From the NCBI GenBank assembly GCA_947628685.1, contig CANRAT010000046.1, positions 1 to 11,718 on the forward strand: DNA of 11,718 bases, in the 5' to 3' direction. This document shows positions 1 through 5,721 of this stretch, in pieces. How positions within the stretch are numbered: the stretch's first letter is position 1; each line of letters starts with the position of its first letter. The DNA comes from an uncultured Bacilli bacterium (GTDB lineage: Bacteria > Bacillota_I > Bacilli_A > RF39 > UBA660). The notes under the pieces were generated by a model, which ran no database searches, was not told where the DNA came from, and saw only the letters and a list, made by a program, of their open reading frames with translations. The position numbers and the translations under genes were made by a program.

Positions 1-76
1 CGCCGTATACGAGAACCGTATGTACGGTGGTGTGAGAGGGACGAAATAAGTTAATTGTTATTTCTCTCTACTCGAT
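1..76 (+). mobile_element. 3' end of a group II intron (domains V and VI), probably class C
   Basis: The window opens on a domain V-like hairpin. Bases 1-6 pair with 24-29, a two-base bulge lies at 22-23, and 7-11 pair with 17-21. The first three bases are CGC, the position of the catalytic triad; CGC instead of AGC is the class C (group IIC) version. A domain VI-like hairpin follows (43-49 GAAATAA with 58-64 TTATTTC, outer arm 34-37 with 65-68). The sequence then reads CTACTCGAT, a usual group II 3' terminus, placing the splice junction near 76. The reverse transcriptase/maturase ORF and domains I-IV would lie to the left, outside the window. Whether the intron is intact cannot be judged. 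Confidence 0.75.
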
Positions 77-214
77 TGTTAGAATTTATGATATAATTTT
101 TATAGTTGAAATTGATATAGTTGTCAACTTTGAAAACATATTTGCATATTGACAAACTATAAACAATATGAGTAACCAATTTTTTAAATAAATATATATT
201 TTTTTTAAATATTA

Positions 215-242
215 TGCTATAATATACAAACAAGAAAAGAGG
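215..242 (+). promoter_or_regulatory. Extended -10 promoter and RBS for the 316-aa protein
   Basis: TGC-TATAAT at 215-223 is an extended -10 element; there is no convincing -35 at 195-200, which fits TGn dependence. AAAAGAGG (235-242) lies 5 nt before the ATG at 248. The element is downstream of the intron end, so the gene does not need transcription from within the intron. Confidence 0.6.
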
Positions 243-247
243 TTATT

Positions 248-1198
248 ATGAAAAAAAATACAAATGAAATTGTGAAAAGAATTCAAAATCATTATGTTAG
301 AGATGATTGTATTCAAATAATGTTTCCATATCAAAATACATTAACTATAGTAAATCCAGATGGTATGTTATATCATCATAAACCAGGATCTACCGTGTAT
401 ATAAATAAATATTTAGAAGATGAAAGAAGAAAACAATTTCCATATTCTAATATACCAACTCATTTTTCAAAAGTTGGTTTAAAAAAAATTACTTATACGA
501 ATCAATTACTAGATTTTGAAAAACCCTATATTAGAATCGGAGATGGATATTTTTCAGAAAGTTTTGTTATAAAAGATAATAATCAAGCATTATTAATAAC
601 TAGTATAATGAACCCTAATAATCATGTTGAACACATGACTTATGATGAATTGTTAAAATATGTAGGTAAACATGACACTGAAGAGCAAATTTATTATGTT
701 TATTTATCAGGAGCAATACCATCTAATAATGAGCAATTATTTCCTACAGAAGAAGAAATATATACTCATATAACGAGAAATTTATCAAAAAGCATTAGAG
801 ATTTTGAAGAAGAAAGCAAAAATTATGAATCATATGCATATGTTGGAAGGTATTTAAGAGAAAATCCAATGTTTTTAGAGTATGTAAATAATAATATGAG
901 AAGAATTGATTTTTCTTCAATGGATTTTAATGTAGGAATTAATGAATCAATGTTAATTGTAAGGATAAATAAAGGAAATATGACAATTCAAGGTGTTAAA
1001 GCCATGTTTGTTAGAGAAAACGATTATAAAGTGGATATTTATGATATTCCAGTTACTAAATATAGTTTAGAACAATTAAAGTATGTTCCAAAAATAAACA
1101 TTACAAGAGAACCAAAAATTCCTTTAAGATTAAATCCAGGAGTTACTAGACAAGATATTAAAGAAGCAAAGCAAATGGTTAAAACTTTAAGAAAGTAG
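248..1198 (+). CDS. Uncharacterised 316-aa cytosolic protein
   Basis: I do not recognise a family. The 316-residue product has no signal peptide or membrane segment. It is rich in Asn, Tyr, Glu and Lys, has a single Cys (residue 21), and ends in a basic helix-like tail (DIKEAKQMVKTLRK). The middle part is mixed alpha/beta in character, with Tyr/Ile/Val-rich strands and two acidic stretches around residues 168-195. No nucleotide-binding or catalytic motif is visible. The start is set by AAAAGAGG 5 nt upstream and an extended -10 promoter. The gene stands alone between the group II intron end and its own terminator, whose 5' arm contains the TAG stop. It is a real gene by length, codon pattern and signals; function is unknown. 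Confidence 0.85.
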   Translation: MKKNTNEIVKRIQNHYVRDDCIQIMFPYQNTLTIVNPDGMLYHHKPGSTVYINKYLEDERRKQFPYSNIPTHFSKVGLKKITYTNQLLDFEKPYIRIGDGYFSESFVIKDNNQALLITSIMNPNNHVEHMTYDELLKYVGKHDTEEQIYYVYLSGAIPSNNEQLFPTEEEIYTHITRNLSKSIRDFEEESKNYESYAYVGRYLRENPMFLEYVNNNMRRIDFSSMDFNVGINESMLIVRINKGNMTIQGVKAMFVRENDYKVDIYDIPVTKYSLEQLKYVPKINITREPKIPLRLNPGVTRQDIKEAKQMVKTLRK

Positions 1199-1223
1199 CA
1201 TGAAAATTATTGCTACTTTTTCT
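1192..1223 (+). terminator. Rho-independent terminator of the 316-aa gene
   Basis: AAAGTAGCA (1192-1200) pairs with TGCTACTTT (1211-1219) around a 10-nt loop and is followed by more T residues. The stop codon TAG is inside the 5' arm. Confidence 0.85.
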
Positions 1224-1345
1224 ATAATCTATTAAAATGTATTTAGTTTATATCATTTCAAATTATGCAAGAGTTGTAGATTACTACGTTACTCGCACCA
1301 TATAAATATCAAGCTTGGAAATCCGAGTAAAAGATAAAAAACGAC
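1224..1345. other. Non-coding stretch with a G+C-richer island and a long-loop inverted repeat
   Basis: No ORF is supported here. Bases 1265-1330 are clearly richer in G+C than the surroundings. They contain the inverted repeat TTACTCG (1289-1295) / CGAGTAA (1324-1330), with an inner CCA/TGG pair (1298-1300 / 1315-1317). GCAAGAG at 1267-1273 recurs at 1382-1388 at the start of the antisense RNA. This could be a structured RNA, the tail of the toxin transcript, or a relic of a mobile element. I cannot decide between them. Confidence 0.3.
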
Positions 1346-1374
1346 TTGTAAAAAAGTCATTTTTATGATACTAT
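1346..1374 (+). promoter_or_regulatory. Promoter of the antisense (antitoxin) RNA
   Basis: TTGTAA (1346-1351), a 17-nt spacer and TACTAT (1369-1374) preceded by TGA (extended -10). Predicted start near 1381. No GAAC-N4-GTTC operator overlaps it, so it is expected to be active without DNA damage. Confidence 0.7.
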
Positions 1375-1395
1375 GTATTTAGCAAGAGAGTTTGC

Positions 1396-1444
1396 ATAAA
1401 ATAAGAAAGGGAAGACTTAACTTTCGCATGTTAAGTACTTACCC
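1396..1444 (-). terminator. Possible terminator of the toxin mRNA
   Basis: Read on the minus strand, GGG (1444-1442) and ACTTAAC (1436-1430) pair with GTTAAGT (1421-1415) and CCC (1411-1409) around an 8-nt loop and an asymmetric internal loop. T-rich TTTCTTATTTTAT follows. It would end the toxin transcript at about 230 nt. The U-tract is interrupted, so strength is uncertain. Confidence 0.45.
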
Positions 1445-1456
1445 TAATAAGAGTTT

Positions 1457-1492
1457 GTACTTAATCTATTGCAGATTGAGTACTATTTTTTT
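1457..1492 (+). terminator. Rho-independent terminator of the antisense RNA
   Basis: GTACTTAATCT (1457-1467) pairs with AGATTGAGTAC (1473-1483; 11 bp, one wobble) around a 5-nt loop, followed by TA and seven T (1486-1492). The toxin stop codon on the opposite strand (1485-1483) overlaps the end of the stem. Confidence 0.85.
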
Positions 1493-1572
1493 ATACATAG
1501 AATCATCAAAGAGACTATTAATAAAATGATAATTAATATTAGAAATGAGATTAAAAAATCTTTTTTCTTCAT
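1483..1572 (-). CDS. 29-aa hydrophobic peptide, putative type I toxin under LexA control
   Basis: This short minus-strand ORF encodes MKKKD, then an unbroken hydrophobic stretch of about 22 residues (from FLISFLILI on), then a C-terminal IKK. That is one membrane helix with lysines at both ends, the pattern of type I toxins such as TisB, BsrE/BsrH and Fst. An AAGGAGG ribosome binding site (1588-1582) precedes the ATG by 9 nt, in a leader that can fold over it. A strong extended -10 promoter (1636-1664) drives it, and a LexA-type operator lies in the promoter spacer. A predicted antisense RNA is transcribed convergently across its 3' end. The expected role is insertion into the cytoplasmic membrane with loss of membrane potential or dormancy after DNA damage. 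I recognise no specific family by sequence; the toxin role is inferred from architecture. An ordinary small membrane protein remains possible. Confidence 0.75.
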   Translation of the reverse strand: MKKKDFLISFLILIIILLIVSLMILCIKK

Positions 1573-1629
1573 AATATCAAGCCTCCTTCCCATAAGAAGT
1601 TGGCAAGTACTCAACAGTTAAGTTTCCCT
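1573..1629 (-). promoter_or_regulatory. Structured toxin mRNA leader that can mask the ribosome binding site
   Basis: The predicted leader is about 57 nt. On the minus strand GCC (1604-1602) and CTTC (1599-1596) can pair with GAAG (1589-1586) and GGC (1583-1581), with an AA/GA internal loop and a TTATGG loop. Most of the AAGGAGG site is then inside the fold. A second small hairpin (ACTTAA/TTGAGT) lies upstream. Leaders that hide the Shine-Dalgarno site are common in type I toxin mRNAs. Confidence 0.5.
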
Positions 1630-1635
1630 ATAAAA

Positions 1636-1664
1636 ATTATATCAAACATTTGTTCTTAATACAA
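1636..1664 (-). promoter_or_regulatory. Toxin promoter
   Basis: On the minus strand, TTGTAT (1664-1659), 17 nt, then TATAAT (1641-1636) preceded by TGA, a full extended -10 promoter. The transcription start is expected near 1629, giving an mRNA that begins AGGGAAAC. Confidence 0.8.
1643..1656 (-). promoter_or_regulatory. LexA (SOS) operator in the toxin promoter spacer
   Basis: On the minus strand the sequence is AGAACAAATGTTTG, which fits the Bacillus-type LexA site (GAAC-N4-GTTY core, one mismatch at the outer base). It lies between the -35 and -10 elements, so a bound repressor would block RNA polymerase. The plus-strand 14-mer TCAAACATTTGTTC (1642-1655) is identical to that at 7288-7301 upstream of lexA. 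That internal match is the best evidence that LexA reads it. Confidence 0.8.
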
Positions 1665-1768
1665 TGTTTTTATAATAATTTAGAAAATTTATTTTTTGCT
1701 TCTGTTCTTTTGATAAATCGAGTTTCATATAATACATTATGATAAATTATAAAAAAATTTTATAATAA

Positions 1769-1797
1769 TTGACAATATCCAATAAATGTGTTATTAT
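1769..1797 (+). promoter_or_regulatory. Promoter of the putative lipoprotein gene
   Basis: Perfect TTGACA (1769-1774), 17-nt spacer, TATTAT (1792-1797) preceded by TGT. Immediately upstream lies an AT-only inverted repeat (ATTATAAAA 1746-1754 / TTTTATAAT 1758-1766), which may act as an UP-like element. The bases between the toxin promoter and this one show no other feature. Confidence 0.8.
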
Positions 1798-1822
1798 ATA
1801 AAGCACTTAAGGGGGAATCCGA

Positions 1823-3352
1823 ATGAGAAAATTTAAATTAGACAAGGAAATGAGTTTAAAAATAGCCGCACTTTTTGTTACAGGTGCAATATCTATTACA
1901 AGTTTTGCTAGTTGTAGTAAAAAAGATGATAATAATTCATCTTCAGAAACATATTCAGAATACTCAGAATACGAAGAAGTTTCAACTACAGTAAGTGAAC
2001 CTAGTGAAGAGGAAATATATACTGAAGAAGTTAAATTAATGGTTAATGATGTAAATAGTAAATTAAATACTTTATTACCAAATGCATTAGATGATGTTAA
2101 ATACAATACTGCATTAATGCTTTTGCTTGATGTATTCACACAACCAGATGAGAATGGTAAAATAGATTCCAAATTAATATCTAACTTTAAATCCAGATTA
2201 GATGTAGATAATATGATATATGATTTTAATACATATCTTGATATGTTACAACAAAAAGCAATAAAAGAAGGAAAACTAGAGCACGTAAGTACAGTATTAC
2301 CTAGTGAATTATCAAGCGATAAATCTATTTTATCTAATATAGAGACAATTGTAGAAAATATAATAAAATATTCTGATGAAAAAGATAAAAATAAAGTATT
2401 AGAAGAATTTAACAAAATATATTCTTTAGTAGTTTTAGAAAAACAAATAGATATAAATGGTTTTAAAATCGATGCTAGAGATTTATCATTCCCATCTAGA
2501 GCAGTTTTAAATAATTTAGCAGAAATTGCTGCTTATTATTCAAGAAATTATATTTCAAAAGAACAATATGATAAAATTGATAAAAGATCAAATGATCAAA
2601 ATAATAAAGCATATATAAGACAAGACTTAGAAATATTAGCAAATAATATAGTTGGAACATCTTTAGTAGATGTAGATAAATTATTTAGTGATAAATATGA
2701 AGAAGTAACATCAATATTAAATGGTAAAGTTAATTTATCAAAAGAAACTATTAAAAATTTAGTAAACTATTTAAATATGAAGTATTTAACTTCAGATAAA
2801 GTTTCTGATATTGATATGATTAAAGTAATTGGTGAATATAATGAGCAAGATGTAAATGATGTAATACTTGCAATCGATGCAATAAGTTCATATAATGCAT
2901 CTAATTCAACTAAAGTAATTACATTTTCATCATTCCTAGTAGAAAATTATGTTAATACTGATACAGGAAAAATAGATAAATTATCACTTGATTTTATACA
3001 ATTTAATTCATTTAAATTAATTAATACTACATCATCTTCTATAGATTATGATACATTAAGTTTAAATCCTTATTTTGAAAATATAAAAAAATTCTTTAAG
3101 GGTGATGACTTCACACATGTTAACAATAATGTAAGTACAGATATCGCTCACAGTTTAGTAAGTGATGGAGTTAAATTTATAAGTAATGAAGTTGTACTTT
3201 ATACTTTAGGTAGATTACCAAAAGTTACTAATATGGATAACTATTTAGAAATATCAGAGGGAAATTTAAGAGATTCAATACAATATATTCAAAATATTAT
3301 GACAGGAGAATGCAAAAGAATTGATGGATCAACATATACGTTAACCAAATAA
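1823..3352 (+). CDS. Putative 509-aa secreted lipoprotein of unknown function
   Basis: The N-terminus is a signal peptide: positive MRKFKLDK, hydrophobic core at residues 12-29, then SFASC with Cys31 as the likely lipidated residue. Phe at -3 is unusual for a lipobox, so a plain anchor or a non-lipidated signal is possible. A Ser/Glu/Tyr-rich acidic linker follows (about residues 32-70, with repeated YSEYSEYEE), typical of the spacer between membrane and folded domain. The rest (about 70-509) is mainly helical, with no enzyme motif I recognise. The start is set by AAGGGGG (1809-1815), 7 nt before the ATG. The gene has its own strong promoter and terminator, so it is monocistronic. I infer a surface-exposed protein on the outer face of the membrane; no function can be given. 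Confidence 0.85.
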   Translation: MRKFKLDKEMSLKIAALFVTGAISITSFASCSKKDDNNSSSETYSEYSEYEEVSTTVSEPSEEEIYTEEVKLMVNDVNSKLNTLLPNALDDVKYNTALMLLLDVFTQPDENGKIDSKLISNFKSRLDVDNMIYDFNTYLDMLQQKAIKEGKLEHVSTVLPSELSSDKSILSNIETIVENIIKYSDEKDKNKVLEEFNKIYSLVVLEKQIDINGFKIDARDLSFPSRAVLNNLAEIAAYYSRNYISKEQYDKIDKRSNDQNNKAYIRQDLEILANNIVGTSLVDVDKLFSDKYEEVTSILNGKVNLSKETIKNLVNYLNMKYLTSDKVSDIDMIKVIGEYNEQDVNDVILAIDAISSYNASNSTKVITFSSFLVENYVNTDTGKIDKLSLDFIQFNSFKLINTTSSSIDYDTLSLNPYFENIKKFFKGDDFTHVNNNVSTDIAHSLVSDGVKFISNEVVLYTLGRLPKVTNMDNYLEISEGNLRDSIQYIQNIMTGECKRIDGSTYTLTK

Positions 3353-3373
3353 GTGCCAAGTTGCACTTTTTTT
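3351..3373 (+). terminator. Terminator of the lipoprotein gene
   Basis: AAGTGC (3351-3356) pairs with GCACTT (3363-3368) around CAAGTT, followed by a run of T to 3373. The stem starts inside the TAA stop codon. Confidence 0.85.
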
Positions 3374-3393
3374 GTCTATAAATTATAGTTTTA

Positions 3394-3413
3394 TGATATA
3401 ATTAAATAAGGAG
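3394..3413 (+). promoter_or_regulatory. Extended -10 promoter and RBS of cysS
   Basis: TGA-TATAAT (3394-3402), followed by AAGGAG (3408-3413) 7 nt before the cysS ATG. The only -35 candidate, TTGTCT (3372-3377), is at a poor 19-nt spacing and overlaps the previous terminator. The transcription start would be very close to the RBS. Confidence 0.5.
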
Positions 3414-3420
3414 TGATACA

Positions 3421-4812
3421 ATGAGATTTTATAATACGCTTACTCGTAAAATAGAAGAATTTATACCGAATAATCCTAAAGAGGTTAGTATGTATACGTG
3501 TGGCCCTACAGTATATCATTTCGCACATATAGGAAATCTTAGAACATATATAGCAGAAGATATTATTGAAAAAACATTAAACTATATAGGATATAATGTC
3601 AAAAGAGTTATGAATATTACTGACGTTGGACATTTAACTAGCGATGCAGATACTGGTGAAGATAAAATGCTAAAGGGCGCTAAGCGGGAGCACAAATCAG
3701 TTCTTGAAATCGCACGCTTTTATACAGAAGAATTTAAAAAAGATTGCAGTAAATTAAATATAAAATGGCCCAAAACAGTTGTTTTAGCGACATCTATGGT
3801 AGATGATTATATAGAATTTATTAAAACCTTAATGGATAAGGGATATGCATATTTAAGCGGTGGGAATGTATATTTTGATACATCTAAACTAGATAATTAT
3901 TATGTACTTACAAACCATACGGAAAATTCATTAATGGAAGCAGTAAGAGAAGATGTAAAACAAGATACAAATAAAAAAAATAAAACCGACTTTGTACTTT
4001 GGTTTACTAAATCTAAATTTGATTCACAAGAATTAAAATGGGACTCTCCTTGGGGAGTAGGATATCCAGGTTGGCATATTGAATGTTCCTCAATTTCACT
4101 TAAATATCTTGGAGAACACTTGGATATTCACTGTGGAGGAGTTGATAATATATTCCCACATCATACTAATGAAATTGCTCAAACCGAAAGTTTAATAGGT
4201 CATAAATGGTGTAATTATTGGATACATCCAGAACATTTAAATGATGCAAGTGGTAAGATGAGTAAGTCTAATGGTGAATTTTTAACTGTTTCACTACTTG
4301 AAAGCAAAGGATATAATCCACTTGCCTATAGATTATTTTGCTTACAATCGCATTACCACAAACAATTAGTTTTTACATATGAATCTTTAGATAGTGCGGC
4401 AAATACTTATAATAAATTATTAAGTAAAATAAAAAGTATAACTAAAGATGATTCTAAAGTAGATATGACAAGTGCAAGAAAATATCAAGAAAAGTTTAAA
4501 AGTGAACTTGAGAATGATTTTAATACATCTAATGCTTTAACTGTTCTTTATGATGTACTTAAAAGTGATTTAAACAATAATACTAAGTTGTATTTAGTTA
4601 GTGATTTTGATAAAGTATTAAGCCTTGATTTACTAAAGGAAGAAAAAATTGATAAAGAATTATTAGACTTTATTACATCAAAAATAGAACAAAGAAATAA
4701 TTTCAAAAAAAATAAAGAATATGATAAAGCAGATAATATCAGAAAAGAGTTAGAAGAAAAAGGAATTATATTAAAAGATACAAGAGAAGGAACAACATTC
4801 GAAATAGTATAG
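3421..4812 (+). CDS. cysS: Cysteinyl-tRNA synthetase
   Basis: This class I aminoacyl-tRNA synthetase charges tRNA-Cys with cysteine using ATP in the cytoplasm. The 463-residue length is usual for the family. It begins with the typical YNTLTRKIEEF and MYTCGPTVY. The HIGH-type motif is HIGN (36-39) and the KMSKS loop is at 279-283. Zinc ligands that recognise cysteine are present: Cys27, Cys222 (in GWHIEC), His247 and Glu251 (in PHHTNE), matching Cys28, Cys209, His234 and Glu238 of the E. coli enzyme. The C-terminal helical region ends in the family signature of a Lys/Arg-rich helix followed by GIILKDTREGT. AAGGAG lies 7 nt before the ATG. It is followed by truB 42 nt downstream, with only a weak terminator between. 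Confidence 0.97.
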   Translation: MRFYNTLTRKIEEFIPNNPKEVSMYTCGPTVYHFAHIGNLRTYIAEDIIEKTLNYIGYNVKRVMNITDVGHLTSDADTGEDKMLKGAKREHKSVLEIARFYTEEFKKDCSKLNIKWPKTVVLATSMVDDYIEFIKTLMDKGYAYLSGGNVYFDTSKLDNYYVLTNHTENSLMEAVREDVKQDTNKKNKTDFVLWFTKSKFDSQELKWDSPWGVGYPGWHIECSSISLKYLGEHLDIHCGGVDNIFPHHTNEIAQTESLIGHKWCNYWIHPEHLNDASGKMSKSNGEFLTVSLLESKGYNPLAYRLFCLQSHYHKQLVFTYESLDSAANTYNKLLSKIKSITKDDSKVDMTSARKYQEKFKSELENDFNTSNALTVLYDVLKSDLNNNTKLYLVSDFDKVLSLDLLKEEKIDKELLDFITSKIEQRNNFKKNKEYDKADNIRKELEEKGIILKDTREGTTFEIV

Positions 4813-4823
4813 TTCTTTTTTTC
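4785..4823 (+). terminator. Weak terminator at the end of cysS
   Basis: AGAAGGAAC (4785-4793) can pair with GTTCTTTTT (4812-4820; two wobble pairs) across an 18-nt loop, followed by more T. The stem is inside the cysS 3' end. It probably leaks, allowing some read-through into truB. Confidence 0.4.
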
Positions 4824-4854
4824 TATTTATGGTAAAATATTTATTGGTGAATAT

Positions 4855-5721
4855 ATGAGTGGAATATTTATAATAGATAAACCAAAAGGTATTACTAGTC
4901 GTGATGTTGTAAACATTATAGTAAAAAAATTTAATACAAATAAAGTAGGGCATACAGGAACACTTGATCCTATTGCAACAGGAGTACTTATAGTATGTGT
5001 AGGTAGTGCGACTAAACTTGTTAATACTTTGTCATCAGATGATAAAGAATATATAGCAAGTGTAACTCTTGGAATAGAAACCGATACATTAGATAGTACA
5101 GGAAATATATTATCTGATGAAAAATGCATTAAGACTAAAGAAGAAATAATAGATGTATTAAATAGTTTTAAAGGAAAATATTTACAAGAAGTACCAATCT
5201 TTTCTGCAATTAAAATAAATGGTAAAAAGTTATATGAATATGCGAGAAATGGTATAGAAGTTACTTTACCTAAAAGAGAAGTAGAAATAAAATCTATAAG
5301 TCTTATAAGTGTAGAGTATAAAGATAATAAAACTTTATTTAAGTTTAAATGTAGTGTATCTAAAGGTACTTATATTAGAAGTTTGATACGTGATATAGCA
5401 AATCGTCTTGAAACAGTAGGTACTATGACTGATTTAAGAAGAACAAAACTTGGCAAATTTAAAATAGAAGATGCAATTAGTATAGATAATATAGATAAGG
5501 AAAAATTAATTAATATAAAAGATGTATTAGAATGTGAAAAAATTAATTTAATTGAGCCTTTAAAAAAACAAGTATTAAATGGCGCAATTATAGATAATAT
5601 TTATAATGAAGATGAAATACTTTTTACCATAGATAATGAAGCAATCGCTCTATATAAAAAATATGATAAAGATATATCTAAATTAAAACCACTAATAATG
5701 TTTAAAGGAGGAGAAAAATGA
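4855..5721 (+). CDS. truB: tRNA pseudouridine(55) synthase
   Basis: TruB converts U55 of the T-psi-C loop of tRNAs to pseudouridine. The 288-residue protein begins with the family pattern SGIFIIDKPKGITS. It carries the catalytic aspartate Asp38 in GHTGTLDPIATGVL, the active-site tyrosine in KEY (Tyr67), the VPIFSAIKINGKKLYEYAR block (113-131) and the KGTYIRSLIRD block (170-180). A shorter C-terminal region follows (from about 230), weaker in conservation as is usual. The ribosome binding site is poor (GGTGA, 4845-4849). A possible extended -10 (TGG-TAAAAT, 4830-4838) would place the start too close to it, so expression may depend on read-through from cysS. Its TGA stop overlaps the next start as ATGA, implying translational coupling. 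Confidence 0.96.
   Translation: MSGIFIIDKPKGITSRDVVNIIVKKFNTNKVGHTGTLDPIATGVLIVCVGSATKLVNTLSSDDKEYIASVTLGIETDTLDSTGNILSDEKCIKTKEEIIDVLNSFKGKYLQEVPIFSAIKINGKKLYEYARNGIEVTLPKREVEIKSISLISVEYKDNKTLFKFKCSVSKGTYIRSLIRDIANRLETVGTMTDLRRTKLGKFKIEDAISIDNIDKEKLINIKDVLECEKINLIEPLKKQVLNGAIIDNIYNEDEILFTIDNEAIALYKKYDKDISKLKPLIMFKGGEK

Larger units (their letters stand above)
1381..1492 (+). ncRNA. Putative antisense RNA antitoxin, about 110 nt
   Basis: This is a predicted small RNA bounded by a strong promoter (1346-1374) and a strong terminator (1457-1492), with no credible ORF. It runs toward the 29-aa hydrophobic ORF on the other strand and covers the end of that ORF and its 3' untranslated region. Two hairpins are visible before the terminator: a small 5' one (GCAA 1382-1385 / TTGC 1391-1394) and ACTTAAC 1415-1421 / GTTAAGT 1430-1436 with an 8-nt loop. 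It also shares short plus-strand sequence with the toxin leader: GTTAAGT (1430-1436 and 1617-1623), AAGTACTYA (1433-1441 and 1605-1613) and an imperfect CCC(T)AATAAGAGTT-like block (1442-1455 and 1589-1601). It could therefore also pair with the toxin mRNA leader, as RNA II of the Fst/par system does. Existence of the RNA is inferred. Confidence 0.65.

Noticed and set aside
119..160. Inverted repeat AGTTGTCAA / TTGACAAACT upstream of the 316-aa gene
   Set aside because: The arms pair only with a bulge, there is no T-tract, and the TTGACA has no -10 at a usable distance. It could be chance in AT-rich DNA.
51..233. 60-codon minus-strand ORF over the intron end
   Set aside because: It overlaps the domain VI hairpin and AT-rich spacer, has no Shine-Dalgarno, and its composition is that of random AT-rich DNA.
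1258..1315. Minus-strand reading frame ending ...YGASNVVIYNSCII
   Set aside because: It is bounded upstream by an in-frame TGA and has no start codon or ribosome binding site. At most it is a decayed gene end, and I cannot assign it.
1336..1366. Terminator-like hairpin GACTT/AAGTC over the antisense promoter
   Set aside because: It has only five pairs plus A/T tracts with a mismatch, and it overlaps a much better promoter.
1200..1822. CRISPR array, tRNA or known riboswitch in the longest gap
   Set aside because: There is no regularly spaced repeat, no tRNA cloverleaf and no recognisable aptamer core. The gap is better explained by the toxin-antitoxin locus.
1807..2415. 202-codon minus-strand ORF
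   Set aside because: It lies antisense to the lipoprotein gene, has no ribosome binding site, and its Ser/Leu-rich product is the expected mirror of Asp/Lys/Asn codons.
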